A stretch of 64,000 nucleotides of DNA from Colwellia sp. RSH04. Its GTDB lineage: Bacteria > Pseudomonadota > Gammaproteobacteria > Enterobacterales > Alteromonadaceae. Where the stretch lies: assembly GCF_003545765.1 (NCBI RefSeq), contig NZ_QXIO01000003.1, forward strand, positions 248,001 through 312,000, read 5' to 3'. A model generated the notes under the pieces. The model was not told the origin of the DNA, made no database searches, and was given only the letters and a program-made list of their open reading frames with translations. The position numbers and the translations under genes were made by a program. This document shows positions 1 through 9,703 of the stretch, one piece after another (positions within the stretch are counted from its first letter, which is position 1; the number at the start of each line of letters is the position of its first letter).

Positions 1-399
1 TGATATTGACCACATTAAGCTCAATTTCAGTTAATAAAACGTCATTTTAGTGTTTTTTCGTGAATTTTTTTCTGATTAATTATGAGAAGTCAGCTATTGA
101 TGAATCTTAAAAGCAAGCTCATAGCGTTTAACTGATGATCACCTCCTGTACATTTATTATCAGCACTATAAATATTCACCCAAACTGAATAAAACCCTCA
201 GAAGCCTTGTTTTATAAGGCTTTCAGCGCAACAACACAAGACAATCCACCTATAATCTGCCATAATATGCGCCTATTTTTTAAATAGTTGTGCATTATTT
301 GCTTTGGAGATTAACTAAAGTAAGCAAAATAAAGTAAGCTTTACTGCTACTACTATTTGTATTTGAAAACTTTACCCACTTTATATTGAGGATTTTAAA
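1..399. other. Upstream non-coding region of the ast operon
   Basis: I see no convincing gene here. The stretch holds a perfect 7-bp hairpin (AAGCCTT at 202-208, AAGGCTT at 216-222) and an inverted repeat TATTCA/TGAATA (173-178 and 186-191). The half-sites of the latter resemble ArgR half-sites but are in the wrong order for a classical ARG box. A TATAAT at 251-256 could be the -10 of the astC promoter, with no clear -35. Assignments are tentative. Confidence 0.4.
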
Positions 400-1614
400 A
401 TGTCAGAACATTTTCCTGTTGGTCGCGAATTATTTGATGATGTTATGGTGCCAAATTACGCACCTTCAGCGGTTATTCCAGTGCGCGGTCAAGGCTCTCG
501 AGTGTGGGATCAACAAGATAATGAACTAATCGACTTTGCTGGCGGTATCGCGGTAAATAGTTTAGGTCACTGTCACCCTGCATTAGTCAATGCATTAAAA
601 GAGCAAGGTGAAAAGATTTGGCATTTATCAAATGTAATGACAAATGAACCTGCATTACGTTTAGCTAAAAAGCTTGTTGACAATACTTTCGCTGACAAAG
701 TGTATTTCTCAAACTCTGGTGCTGAATCAAATGAAGCAGCGTTAAAGCTTGCACGTCGCTGGGCATTAGATGTTTACGGTGAAGATAAATCGCAAATCAT
801 TGCCTTTAAACAAGGTTTCCACGGTCGTACATTCTTCACAGTAACAGTAGGTGGTCAAGCTGCTTACTCTGATGGTTTTGGTCCTAAGCCTGGCGCGATT
901 GATCATGCTGAATATAACAATTTAGATAGTTTAAAAGCCCTTATCTCAGATAAAACCTGCGCTGTAATGATTGAACCATTGCAAGGTGAAGGTGGTATTG
1001 TTTCACCAACGCCTGAGTTCATTCAAGGTGTTCGCGATTTATGTGATCAACACAATGCTTTATTAATTTTTGATGAAGTACAAACGGGTATTGGCCGTTT
1101 AGGTACATTATATGCCTACCAAGATCTAGGTGTTACTCCAGATATTCTTACCTCAGCAAAAGGTCTAGGTGGCGGTTTCCCTATTGGCGCTATGCTAACC
1201 ACTACAGACATTGCTAAACACTTGAAGATTGGTACTCACGGTAGTACTTATGGTGGTAACCCACTAGCTTGTGCTGTTGGTGAAGCCGTTATAGACACTG
1301 TAAACACAGCTGAAGTATTCGAAGGCGTTAAAGCTAAACATCAACTTTATGTTGATGGTTTAAATGCTATCAACGCAAAATACAATGTTTTCACTGAAAT
1401 TCGTGGTAAAGGTTTACTAATTGGCGCTGTGTTAAATGAAAACTACCAAGGTAAAGCAAAAGACTTCTTAGTTGCAGCAATGGCTGAAGGCGTAATGACT
1501 TTAGTGGCTGGCGCAAACATTGTACGTTTTGCTCCATCATTAGTGATTCCTAATGAAGATATCGTTGAAGGTTTAGCGCGTTTTGAAAAAGCCGTTGCTA
1601 AAATTGCAGGTTAA
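400..1614 (+). CDS. astC: Acetylornithine / succinylornithine aminotransferase
   Basis: This is a class III PLP-dependent aminotransferase of 404 residues, the family length. The PLP lysine is K254 in [10 protein letters not shown], the cofactor aspartate is D225 in IFDEVQTG, and a [13 protein letters not shown] motif lies near residue 108. It would transaminate acetylornithine in biosynthesis (ArgD) and succinylornithine in the arginine succinyltransferase pathway (AstC); enzymes of this family often do both. Its place before astA, astD and astE favours the catabolic name, while argC and argB nearby make a dual role likely. A GAGG ribosome site precedes the ATG. A terminator-like hairpin separates it from astA. 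Confidence 0.93.
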   Translation: MSEHFPVGRELFDDVMVPNYAPSAVIPVRGQGSRVWDQQDNELIDFAGGIAVNSLGHCHPALVNALKEQGEKIWHLSNVMTNEPALRLAKKLVDNTFADKVYFSNSGAESNEAALKLARRWALDVYGEDKSQIIAFKQGFHGRTFFTVTVGGQAAYSDGFGPKPGAIDHAEYNNLDSLKALISDKTCAVMIEPLQGEGGIVSPTPEFIQGVRDLCDQHNALLIFDEVQTGIGRLGTLYAYQDLGVTPDILTSAKGLGGGFPIGAMLTTTDIAKHLKIGTHGSTYGGNPLACAVGEAVIDTVNTAEVFEGVKAKHQLYVDGLNAINAKYNVFTEIRGKGLLIGAVLNENYQGKAKDFLVAAMAEGVMTLVAGANIVRFAPSLVIPNEDIVEGLARFEKAVAKIAG

Positions 1615-1631
1615 TTAATCTCCCCCTTCAT

Positions 1632-1665
1632 ATGGCATAAGAACGATTCTTATGCCATTTTCTTC
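1632..1665 (+). terminator. Terminator-like hairpin between astC and astA
   Basis: A 12-bp perfect stem (ATGGCATAAGAA at 1632-1643, TTCTTATGCCAT at 1647-1658) with a CGA loop is followed by TTTCTTC. It lies 18 nt after the astC stop. It would reduce read-through into astADE and so partly uncouple the aminotransferase from the catabolic genes. Confidence 0.65.
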
Positions 1666-1688
1666 AACGTAATCATTGAGAGCATTTT

Positions 1689-2705
1689 ATGATCATCGTA
1701 CGCCCTATTCAAAAGAATGACTATGAAGCACTGCATCGAATTGCCGTGGAATCAGGCCATGGATTTACTTCACTACCCGTCAACGAAGAGTTACTGCAAA
1801 ACAAAATAGCTCGCACTGAAGCATCGTTTACTAAAAAAGTAAGCCAGCCAGGAGATGAAGGCTACCTTTTTGTTATGGAAGATACTGACACGGGTCAAGT
1901 AGTTGGTACCAGTGGTATAGAAGCGGCTGTAGGGTTGGAAGATGCATTCTATCACTATCATTTAGGCAAGGTGGTTCATAACTCTCGTGAACTCAATATT
2001 TATAACACCGTAGAAACATTGTCTTTATGTAATGACTACACCGGCGCAACAGAAATTTGTACCTTATTTTTAAGTGAGACCCACAGAAAAAATAATAACG
2101 GTCGGTTTTTATCACGTTTTCGCTTCCTATTTATTGCAGAACACCCAGAGCGTTTCGATGATACGGTTATTGCTGAAATGCGTGGTGTTTCTGACGATGA
2201 AGGTCGTTCACCGTTTTGGGCATGGTTGGAAGAACATTTCTTCTCTATCGACTTTCCAACAGCAGATTACTTAACTGGTATAGGCAAAAAAGTGTTTATT
2301 GCTGAGTTAATGCCGAAATACCCTATTTATGTCAACTTGCTAAGTAAAGATGCTCAAGCGGTAATAAACCAAGTGCATCCACATACAGTACCAGCAGTGC
2401 GTTTATTAGAGGCTGAAGGTTTTTCAAGACGTGGCTATGTTGATATTTTTGATGGTGGCCCAACCGTTGAAGCTAATGTTAAAAACATTAAAACAATCAA
2501 TAAAAGCAAGCGTTGCCAAGTGATTATTGGCGATGTGCAATCAACAGATAACTATATTATTTGTAACAGTGACGTAGCAAATTTTAGAGCGACACAAGCT
2601 CCCCTTTCACTTAGATCAACTGCCGAACAAGTTGTGATCAGCCAAGAAGTTGCTGATGCATTATTAGTGAAAGAAGGAGACTGGGTCCGCCTAGTTTCTA
2701 ACTAA
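1689..2705 (+). CDS. astA: Arginine N-succinyltransferase
   Basis: This protein of 338 residues matches AstA along its length, from the N-terminal IIVRPIQKNDYEALHRIA to the GNAT-like fold and the VPAVRLLEAEGF and DIFDGGPTVEA segments near the C-terminus. It transfers succinyl from succinyl-CoA to arginine, the first step of the succinyltransferase route that yields glutamate, ammonia and succinate. It is followed after 27 nt by astD. The next enzyme, AstB (succinylarginine dihydrolase), is not encoded in this window. Confidence 0.93.
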   Translation: MIIVRPIQKNDYEALHRIAVESGHGFTSLPVNEELLQNKIARTEASFTKKVSQPGDEGYLFVMEDTDTGQVVGTSGIEAAVGLEDAFYHYHLGKVVHNSRELNIYNTVETLSLCNDYTGATEICTLFLSETHRKNNNGRFLSRFRFLFIAEHPERFDDTVIAEMRGVSDDEGRSPFWAWLEEHFFSIDFPTADYLTGIGKKVFIAELMPKYPIYVNLLSKDAQAVINQVHPHTVPAVRLLEAEGFSRRGYVDIFDGGPTVEANVKNIKTINKSKRCQVIIGDVQSTDNYIICNSDVANFRATQAPLSLRSTAEQVVISQEVADALLVKEGDWVRLVSN

Positions 2706-2732
2706 CCCTTTAAAAGATTTTTAGGAATAAAT

Positions 2733-4196
2733 ATGTCAACTCATACACATTTCATTCAAGGTAACTGGCATGCGGGTCAAGGTGACTCGTTTGTGTCCAC
2801 TAACCCGGCGAATAATGAACAATTATGGCAAGGTGAATCAGCAACGCCAGAGCAAGTTGATCAAGCTATCGCTTCATCACGCCAAGCATTTTACCAATGG
2901 GCTGATAAGTCATTTGAACAACGGTTAGCTATTGTTGAAAAATTTGCTGAGGTCTTAGCTGAACACAAAGAAGAGTTAGCGACAGCTATCGCCCAAGAAA
3001 CAGGTCGTTTGCTTTGGGAAACTCGTACCGAAATTGGTGCCATGGTCGGTAAAGTAGGGATCTCTGTTCGTGCGTTTAACGAACGTACAGGTACCGTTGA
3101 AAACCCTATGCCTGGTGCAAAAGCCTACATTAGACATAGACCACATGGCGTTGTTGCTGTATTTGGCCCATACAACTTTCCTGCTCATTTACCTAACAGC
3201 CACATTGTACCAGCCTTATTAGCAGGTAACACAGTGGTTTTCAAACCCAGTGAACTTACACCGCTTGTTGCTCAAATCACCATGAAGTTATGGCAAAAAG
3301 CAGGCTTACCTGAAGGTGTTATTAACATGGTTCAAGGTGAAGTAGAAACAGGCAAAGCATTAGCAAGCCATGCAGGTATTGACGGTTTATTCTTTACCGG
3401 TAGCTCAGCCACAGGACATCTATTGCACCAACAATTTGCGGGACAACCAGGTAAAATTTTAGCTTTAGAAATGGGTGGCAATAATCCATTAATCGTTAAA
3501 GATGTGATTGATGTCGATGCGGTTGTACATGACATTATTCAATCGGCTTTTGTTACCACTGGCCAGCGCTGCACTTGTGCAAGGCGCTTATTCCTTGAGA
3601 ACAATGAAACAGGCGATGCTATTTTAGCCCGTTTAGTTGAAGTAACTAAACAGATAAAAAGTGGTGCTTATGATGATGAAAACGCTTTTGTTAGTTCACT
3701 TATCTCTGAAAAAGCAGCCCTAGGTATGATGGCAGCCCAGCAAGAGCTTATCGATTTAGGTGGTAATGTGTTGGTTGAAATGAAACATACACCAAACACA
3801 GGCTTTGTTACACCAGCAATTGTTGAGGTAACTAACGTTGCTAACATCCCAGATGAAGAGCATTTTGGTCCGTTATTAAAAGTGTATCGTTACGATACCT
3901 TTGAACAAGCAATTGACCAAGCAAACGCAACAAGCTTTGGTCTTTCTGCTGGTTTATTAAGTGACAGCGAAGCCTTATGGCAGCAATTTTTAAGTCGTAT
4001 TCGTGCAGGAATTGTTAACCGAAACCGTCCAACAACAGGCGCTAACAGTGCTGCACCATTTGGTGGTATCGGTGCGAGTGGTAACCACAGAGCAGGTGCT
4101 TATTACGCTGCTGACTACTGTGCATTCCCTATTTCTTCTGTTGAAGTAGAAAAAGTTGCACTGCCAGAATCACTTAGCCCAGGATTATCGTTCTAA
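2733..4196 (+). CDS. astD: Succinylglutamate semialdehyde dehydrogenase
   Basis: This is an NAD(P)-dependent aldehyde dehydrogenase of 487 residues. The general-base glutamate is E246 in [10 protein letters not shown] and the catalytic cysteine is C280 in TTGQRCTC; the PYNFP and FKPSELTP cofactor segments lie near residues 146 and 170. It oxidises N-succinylglutamate semialdehyde to N-succinylglutamate, the fourth step of the AST pathway. Its stop codon overlaps the astE start by one base (TAATG), which indicates translational coupling. Confidence 0.94.
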   Translation: MSTHTHFIQGNWHAGQGDSFVSTNPANNEQLWQGESATPEQVDQAIASSRQAFYQWADKSFEQRLAIVEKFAEVLAEHKEELATAIAQETGRLLWETRTEIGAMVGKVGISVRAFNERTGTVENPMPGAKAYIRHRPHGVVAVFGPYNFPAHLPNSHIVPALLAGNTVVFKPSELTPLVAQITMKLWQKAGLPEGVINMVQGEVETGKALASHAGIDGLFFTGSSATGHLLHQQFAGQPGKILALEMGGNNPLIVKDVIDVDAVVHDIIQSAFVTTGQRCTCARRLFLENNETGDAILARLVEVTKQIKSGAYDDENAFVSSLISEKAALGMMAAQQELIDLGGNVLVEMKHTPNTGFVTPAIVEVTNVANIPDEEHFGPLLKVYRYDTFEQAIDQANATSFGLSAGLLSDSEALWQQFLSRIRAGIVNRNRPTTGANSAAPFGGIGASGNHRAGAYYAADYCAFPISSVEVEKVALPESLSPGLSF

Positions 4197-5290
4197 TGAC
4201 TACCCAAACATCATTAATTAATGCCGCTTCAGCTGAGTTTATTCAGGCATTTAATACCTTTAAAGAAACAGGTGACTTTCTTGCGCTAACTCAGCCTTTT
4301 GAACGAGGGTTAGAAAATCAAGAGAATGCATCATTAACGTTTCCTCTTGCTCAAGCAACGGCTAAGTTACTTGATATCGGTGTCTTGGTTATAGAGCCAA
4401 ATGAACTTGCTCAGCCATTAAAAAACATTGTTATTTCTTCAGGTATTCATGGCAATGAAACAGCGCCAATTGAAATTGTAAATCAAATACTGCAAGACAT
4501 TGTACAAGGTCGACGCCAAGTTGCTCACCGTACCTTGTTCATTATTGGTAACCCTGTTTCAATGAACATTAGTAAACGTTTTGCCGTAGAAAACTTAAAC
4601 CGTTTATTCTGCGGTAAATATAAAGATATCGCCCAGTGCTATGAAAAAGAACGCGCAGAAAAATTAGAAACTTACGTAAGTAACTTCTTTAATCATGTCG
4701 GCAGTAACTTCGCAAAAAATGATGCTACCACGTATCACTATGATCTACACACAGCAATAAGACCTTCTCAGCATGAAAAATTCGCCATTTATCCTTATCA
4801 AGGTGATAAGCCATGGGATAAAGAGCAGTTAGCCTTTATGAGAGCCTGTGGTGTAAACACCATTTTATTTGGTCATGCACCAAGTGGCACTTTCTCATAC
4901 TACAGTAGCGCTAACTTTTCCGCACATGCCTTCACAGTAGAGCTTGGGAAAGTGAGAGGTTTTGGTGAGAATGACATGTCAAAATTTGCTGCCGCTTATA
5001 ACACCCTATCAGCGTTTGTTAGTAATGAAGCGATAGAACTCAAGCCATTTGATAATGCCGACTTTAATTTATTTAAAGTGTTAGGTGACATCACTAAATA
5101 TACAGAAGAGTTTAAGCTAAATATCGCTGATGATGTCAGCAATTTCACTGGTTATCCAGCAGGTACCTTACTGGCTGAAGATGAGCAAAATTATCAAACC
5201 TCACATGAAGGTGAAAGTATCGTTTTTCCAAATGCTAATGTTGGTATTGGTCAACGCGCTGCCTTGATGGTAATTCCTTGCGAATTATAA
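4196..5290 (+). CDS. astE: Succinylglutamate desuccinylase
   Basis: This zinc carboxypeptidase-like (M14/AspA-AstE family) hydrolase has 364 residues. The metal ligands are H85 and E88 in GIHGNETAP and H185 in YDLHTAIRP; the probable catalytic glutamate is E249 in FTVELGKV. It cleaves N-succinylglutamate to glutamate and succinate, the last AST step. It begins inside the astD stop codon. An ACTGGTC/GACCAGT hairpin lies 23 nt after its stop. Confidence 0.9.
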   Translation: MTTQTSLINAASAEFIQAFNTFKETGDFLALTQPFERGLENQENASLTFPLAQATAKLLDIGVLVIEPNELAQPLKNIVISSGIHGNETAPIEIVNQILQDIVQGRRQVAHRTLFIIGNPVSMNISKRFAVENLNRLFCGKYKDIAQCYEKERAEKLETYVSNFFNHVGSNFAKNDATTYHYDLHTAIRPSQHEKFAIYPYQGDKPWDKEQLAFMRACGVNTILFGHAPSGTFSYYSSANFSAHAFTVELGKVRGFGENDMSKFAAAYNTLSAFVSNEAIELKPFDNADFNLFKVLGDITKYTEEFKLNIADDVSNFTGYPAGTLLAEDEQNYQTSHEGESIVFPNANVGIGQRAALMVIPCEL

Positions 5291-5312
5291 AAACTTAATA
5301 TTAAAGCGTCAT

Positions 5313-5334
5313 ACTGGTCCGCTTAATGACCAGT
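5313..5334. repeat. Perfect 7-bp inverted repeat between astE and argC
   Basis: ACTGGTC (5313-5319) and GACCAGT (5328-5334) are separated by 8 nt. No T-run follows on either strand, so it is not a standard intrinsic terminator. It may be a processing hairpin or an operator for argC. Confidence 0.4.
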
Positions 5335-5390
5335 CATTAATTAATTGCTACAAATTATATGCGATTAATCACTGAAAAAAGAGGAAACTC

Positions 5391-6455
5391 ATGAGCAAAA
5401 CTAAAGTATCGATTATTGGCGGCGCAGGCTATGGCGCTGCAGAATTACTTCGTCACTTAATTGTCCGTGATGATGTAGAAGTATTACGTGTTTCAAGTAA
5501 AGACTACGTTGGAAAAACAATTGGTCAAGTACACCGCTCACTATTTGGTTTAGATAAAACTGACCTTGTTATTGAAGATATTACACCGCAAGCCTGTGTT
5601 GAAGGTGCTGATATTGTTTTCTTAGCAATGCCACACATCATCACTGCTCGAGTAGCAATGGAATTATTTGATACGGGTGTTCGTATTATTGATTTATCAG
5701 GTGACTTCAGATTAGACAGCTTAGACGATTATATTCGCGATTATGCTCCTGAGCACCCTTGTGCTGATCGTTTAGGCACATTTACATACGGTATGCCTGA
5801 ATTAAATGCTGAAGCCATTAAAGATGCACAATATGTTGCAAGCCCTGGTTGTTTTGCTACTGGTATTGCGGTAGGTTTATTACCCCTTGCTAAAGCAGGT
5901 ATTTTAGTCGATAGCAACGTAAGAACCGTTGCCATGACAGGTTCATCAGGTTCTGGTGTACGCCCAATTGAAGGTACACATCACCCTGTTCGTACTAACA
6001 ACTTAAAAGCTTATAAAACATTGCAACATCAACACAGAGCTGAGATTTTACAGACGTTAGGTAAAGCAGGTGCTAATAATACTTCGCTTGACTTTATTCC
6101 TGTTTCAGCACCGCTTGTTCGTGGTATTTTAGCTATTTCGCAATTAGATTTACCTGAAGACTTTTCTGAAGCAGACATTCAAAAGCTTTATGAAGAATAC
6201 TATGCCGAACACCGCAGCGTTATTGTTATGCCATTAGGTCAAAGTCCTGAAGTGGTTGCTGTTAAAAATACTATTCGAGTTGAAGTAGGTATTAGCGTTC
6301 GTATCGATGAAGTAACTGGCCAGCGTACATTAGCTTGTATTACAGCTATCGATAACCTAGTCAAAGGTGGTGCTGGTCAAGCCATTCAAAGCTTTAACTT
6401 AATGACAGGTAAAGATGCATCATTTGGTCTTGATCAACCTGGCATTTGGCCATAA
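5391..6455 (+). CDS. argC: N-acetyl-gamma-glutamyl-phosphate reductase
   Basis: The protein has 354 residues. The N-terminal NAD(P)-binding signature is IIGGAGYGAAELLRHL (about residues 8-23). The catalytic cysteine is C154 in YVASPGCFATG, a hallmark of ArgC. It reduces N-acetylglutamyl phosphate to the semialdehyde, the third step of arginine biosynthesis. An AGAGG ribosome site lies upstream. argB follows after 13 nt, so the two form one unit; argF, argG and argH are not in the window. Confidence 0.96.
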   Translation: MSKTKVSIIGGAGYGAAELLRHLIVRDDVEVLRVSSKDYVGKTIGQVHRSLFGLDKTDLVIEDITPQACVEGADIVFLAMPHIITARVAMELFDTGVRIIDLSGDFRLDSLDDYIRDYAPEHPCADRLGTFTYGMPELNAEAIKDAQYVASPGCFATGIAVGLLPLAKAGILVDSNVRTVAMTGSSGSGVRPIEGTHHPVRTNNLKAYKTLQHQHRAEILQTLGKAGANNTSLDFIPVSAPLVRGILAISQLDLPEDFSEADIQKLYEEYYAEHRSVIVMPLGQSPEVVAVKNTIRVEVGISVRIDEVTGQRTLACITAIDNLVKGGAGQAIQSFNLMTGKDASFGLDQPGIWP

Positions 6456-6468
6456 GTAAGGCTTTAGC

Positions 6469-7311
6469 ATGACCATTAATCAAAGTCATCAACCTATCGC
6501 TGTTGTAAAAGTCGGCGGCGATGTACTGCAAGGTGAAGTCGAACGTAGTGGCATTGCTGCAAACGTTAAAGATCTTGTCGATGCCGGCTGGCGTGTTGTG
6601 TTATTGCATGGCGGTGGCCCACAAGTAAACGCCTTGCAAGAAAAGCATGGCCTAGTGCCCAATAAAGTCGCTGGTAGACGTATTACTAGCGAAGCAGATT
6701 TATTGGTAGTAAAACAAGCTATTTGTGGTGAAGTTAACGTGAGCTTAGCACAAGAGCTGCAACAAGTAGGTGTTAATGCTTTTGCCTGTAACGGTGCGTC
6801 AGGCAAACTTGTTACCGCAACTAAACGTCCACCTCGCGTTATGTCAGGTGCTGGCGATCAACCTATTGATTTTGGTGAAGTCGGTGATGTAACGTCTGTA
6901 AATGCAGAGTTATTAACACAGTTAACTGAACTAGGCTTAATACCGGTTATCGCAACCCTTGGTGTTGAACAAGACTCTGGTCGTATTTTCAATATCAATG
7001 CAGATACTACAGTGGTGCAAATTGCTAGAGCGCTCAAGGCTGACTTATTGTTACTAACAACTGCTGTTGGTGCTATATACCGTGAACTCGGTGATGAAGG
7101 TACTCGTATTGCGCATGTTAATGAGCAAGAAGCTCGGGCACTCATTAACGAAGGTGTAATACAAGGCGGTATGATACCTAAAGTAGAAGAGGCTCTTTCA
7201 GTGTTGGCTGATGGCGTTAAAAACATTGCTATTGTTGGTCCTCAAATAAAGGGCGCATTTCTCGATGTTGCGCTTGGCAATGGTGATAAAGGTACACGAA
7301 TTAGTTTGTAA
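6469..7311 (+). CDS. argB: Acetylglutamate kinase
   Basis: This amino acid kinase family protein of 280 residues has the phosphate-binding K14 in VVKVGGDVL and the LLHGGGPQVN glycine-rich loop near residue 45. It phosphorylates N-acetylglutamate, the second step of arginine synthesis. The stretch near residues 222-235 (INEGVIQGGMIPKVEEAL) is a typical C-terminal motif. It lacks an obvious N-terminal arginine-sensing helix, as in short gammaproteobacterial forms. A strong terminator follows. Confidence 0.95.
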   Translation: MTINQSHQPIAVVKVGGDVLQGEVERSGIAANVKDLVDAGWRVVLLHGGGPQVNALQEKHGLVPNKVAGRRITSEADLLVVKQAICGEVNVSLAQELQQVGVNAFACNGASGKLVTATKRPPRVMSGAGDQPIDFGEVGDVTSVNAELLTQLTELGLIPVIATLGVEQDSGRIFNINADTTVVQIARALKADLLLLTTAVGAIYRELGDEGTRIAHVNEQEARALINEGVIQGGMIPKVEEALSVLADGVKNIAIVGPQIKGAFLDVALGNGDKGTRISL

Positions 7312-7346
7312 TTAACTTCTGAAAAATATCTTTTAACTATTTATTT

Positions 7347-7387
7347 AAAGCACTTTGTTTACTTAACATTGAACAAAGTGCTTTTTT
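7347..7387 (+). terminator. Intrinsic terminator after argB
   Basis: A 13-bp stem (AAAGCACTTTGTT with AACAAAGTGCTTT) is closed by a 12-nt loop and followed by a T-run. It lies 35 nt after the argB stop and ends the argCB transcript. Confidence 0.9.
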
Positions 7388-7540
7388 CTAACTCCTTTGC
7401 CCAAGTTGATCTTTTTTCTTTTACCATTCATTTCTTCTTCATCTATGCTATAAAATAAAAAGTAGAAACTACAAAAAATTTTAAGCTGCTATAATCAAAC
7501 CATCGTAGTTTGAATTTTCTCAAAGGTAACAATTAGTATT

Positions 7541-7900
7541 ATGGTTACAGACACTGAAGGCTATATTCACATTATCGAATACCTCACTGAACATTTAAGT
7601 TTATTTGAAAACTCTGCAAGCGCTGAAAATACAGAATCAGTAATGGAAGTCATCGAAATTGAACTAAGTGAACAAATAATTTCCGTTTGCAGTCAAAACA
7701 CTAAATTATCCTTCAATCAACGCAATGCAATAATCCGTGAAGTCGATGCTATAGTGTACGATTTAGAAGAGATCCTAAGTGGTGTAGTTAATAACCCTGT
7801 CACAGCGGAACAGAAAACCTTCATTAAAGAGTTTGCAGGACTTATCAAAAATTTATTTGATAGTGTTATTAACGCTCTCCCCAAAGAACAAAATGAATAA
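7541..7900 (+). CDS. Small acidic hypothetical protein (DUF3802-like)
   Basis: This 119-residue, mostly helical, acidic protein has no signal peptide or membrane segment. The start MVTDTEGYIHIIEYLTEHLSLFE and the segment NAIIREVDAIVYDLEEIL look like the DUF3802 family found in Alteromonadales, but this is from memory and no function is known. It stands alone on the plus strand after the argB terminator, with its own upstream region. It may be cotranscribed weakly with the OsmC gene 100 nt downstream. Confidence 0.65.
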   Translation: MVTDTEGYIHIIEYLTEHLSLFENSASAENTESVMEVIEIELSEQIISVCSQNTKLSFNQRNAIIREVDAIVYDLEEILSGVVNNPVTAEQKTFIKEFAGLIKNLFDSVINALPKEQNE

Positions 7901-7955
7901 CCCACAATAGCAAGCCATGCAAAAAAAATGGTAATATTATTGCGATAAAACTCGA

Positions 7956-7961
7956 TATAAT
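7956..7961 (+). promoter_or_regulatory. Candidate -10 and palindrome upstream of the osmC-like gene
   Basis: TATAAT lies 40 nt before the start codon of the OsmC-family gene. It is enclosed by an 8-bp inverted repeat, AATGGTAA at 7927-7934 and TTACCATT at 7964-7971, which could be an operator. No clear -35 is visible. Confidence 0.35.
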
Positions 7962-8000
7962 ACTTACCATTCCTCATTCTAGTTATAAGAGAAAAACAAA

Positions 8001-8408
8001 ATGAAAGCACAAGTTAAATGGCTCGGTGACGAGCTTTTTTTAGGTACTTCAGAAAGTGGTCACACAATAGTTCTTGATGCAAACGGAGGCAACCTTGCAC
8101 CAAGTCCTTTAGAAAATGTTCTTATCTCACTCGGTGGATGCTCTTCGGTTGATGTTGTCAGTATTTTGCAAAAAACGCGTCAACAAGTCAGTGATTGTAA
8201 GGTGGAGATTTCTGGTACTCGTGTCGATTCAGTGCCTAAACTGTTTAGTGACATTCACCTTAAATTTATTATCACAGGAACTGATGTAGAAGCAAAGCAT
8301 GTAGAGCGAGCAGTCAGTTTATCAGCAGATAAATACTGTTCTGTCGCCTTAATGCTGGCAGAAAAAGTCAATATCACCCATGACTTCGAGATCATAAATA
8401 AAGCCTAA
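8001..8408 (+). CDS. OsmC family protein, YhfA type
   Basis: This is a 135-residue OsmC/Ohr-fold protein. It keeps the family's two cysteines: one in SLGGCSSVDVV (about residue 47) and one in SADKYCSVALML (about residue 112). Members reduce organic peroxides or are of unknown function; the sequence is closest in style to E. coli YhfA. In E. coli yhfA lies between prkB and crp. Here the prkB homologue is the next gene, on the opposite strand, but crp is absent. Confidence 0.85.
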   Translation: MKAQVKWLGDELFLGTSESGHTIVLDANGGNLAPSPLENVLISLGGCSSVDVVSILQKTRQQVSDCKVEISGTRVDSVPKLFSDIHLKFIITGTDVEAKHVERAVSLSADKYCSVALMLAEKVNITHDFEIINKA

Positions 8409-8619
8409 AGGCGTAACAATTATTTAAATAATATAAGAGCAATGCGTAAAATATTACTATTATAAATATTTAAATTTTAAGGGCTCTTAAAATAACAAAA
8501 GTAATATTTGACGAGACCTTATTTAATAATAAATCTAAGGAAATGCTTTGGATTGATTAGCTAAAATTTCAGGTGCTAATTATTACTAATTTTGTAATTA
8601 TAGAGTCTCTTATTTGTGC

Positions 8620-9519
8620 TTAAAGGTCGCTCATCCAATCAAGCTGTTTATTAGCTTGTGTTTTTCTTTCAATTAAATCTCGTATCAACGGTGTTAAAAT
8701 AAGTTCCATTGCCAAGCCCATTTTACCTCCTGGCACGACTAACGTACTGACCCTTGACATAAATGAACCATCAATCATCCGGAGATAGTATTGAAAATCG
8801 ACATTTTTAACTTCTCTAAATCGTATCACCACAAAACTCTCATCCAGCGATGGGATTGCTTTAGCACTAAATGGGTTTGAGGTATCAACGGTAGGAACAC
8901 GTTGAAAGTTTATATGTGTACGTGAAAATTGAGGGGTTATAAAAGAAATATAATCTTCCATACTTCTAACGATACTAGCCGTGACAGCTTCTCTACTATG
9001 ACCGCGTTTATTGGTATCGCGAATAATTTTTTGTATCCATTCTAAGTTAACAATGGGCACCATACCAATTAGCAAATCGACATGCTTTGCCACATCTATT
9101 GTATCGGTAACAACACCACCATGAAGGCCTTCGTAATATAATAAGTCTGTACCTTCCCCTAAGTCTTCCCATGGGGTAAATGTACCTGGCATTTGATTAT
9201 AGGGTACAGCTTCGTCAAAGGTGTGTAAGTAACGCCTTGTCTGCCCTTTGCCATGTTCACCATAATCACGAAAAAGACGCTCTAGTGCTTCAAAGTCATT
9301 CGCTTTGTCTCCAAAATAACTGATATTAGCACCTGACTCTTTTGCTTTTCTTTTTTCCATATCCATTTCTGGACGAGAAAAACGGTGAAAACTATCCCCC
9401 TCAACATTAACGGAACTAATTCCTAACGTTCTAAAAATATGCTCGAAGGACGATGTGGTAGTTGATGTACCTGCCCCTGATGAACCAGTTACAGCAATAA
9501 TTGGGTTTCTTGATGACAT
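8620..9519 (-). CDS. prkB: Phosphoribulokinase-like protein PrkB
   Basis: This 299-residue protein of the phosphoribulokinase/uridine kinase family has the P-loop G12SSGAGTST20, which lacks the usual lysine as Prk enzymes do. Other conserved segments are VEGDSFHRFSRPEMD, YLHTFDEAVPYNQMPGTFTPW, DLLYYEGLHGG and RGHSREAVTASIVRSMEDYI. It is closest to E. coli PrkB (YhfC), whose physiological substrate is unknown. No RuBisCO or other Calvin-cycle gene is in the window, so carbon fixation should not be inferred. It is convergent with the OsmC-family gene. Confidence 0.88.
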   Translation of the reverse strand: MSSRNPIIAVTGSSGAGTSTTTSSFEHIFRTLGISSVNVEGDSFHRFSRPEMDMEKRKAKESGANISYFGDKANDFEALERLFRDYGEHGKGQTRRYLHTFDEAVPYNQMPGTFTPWEDLGEGTDLLYYEGLHGGVVTDTIDVAKHVDLLIGMVPIVNLEWIQKIIRDTNKRGHSREAVTASIVRSMEDYISFITPQFSRTHINFQRVPTVDTSNPFSAKAIPSLDESFVVIRFREVKNVDFQYYLRMIDGSFMSRVSTLVVPGGKMGLAMELILTPLIRDLIERKTQANKQLDWMSDL

Positions 9520-9651
9520 AATCGGTTTCGCTAGCGAGGAAAAATACAGGAGTTAAATTTATACGGGGAATTGACACATAGGTCAAGTAGCTAAAGACAA
9601 CATTACGTTGAATTAATTAAGTCTGTAATAACGGCTTAAATTTATGACAAT

Positions 9652-9680
9652 AAAAAACCGAGCCTATAGCTCGGTTTTTT
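9652..9680 (-). terminator. Terminator of the alpha operon
   Basis: ACCGAGC (9657-9663) and GCTCGGT (9669-9675) form a stem with loop CTATA, flanked by A and T runs on both sides. It is 24 nt past the rplQ stop and could act in both directions. Confidence 0.92.
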
Positions 9681-9703
9681 AATAATGAAGTTTAAGCGAT
9701 TGC

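Noticed and set aside
173-191. TATTCA/TGAATA pair upstream of astC as an ARG box
   Set aside because: The half-sites are in the reverse order and the spacing differs from the TGAAT-N4-ATTCA consensus, so ArgR binding is not supported.
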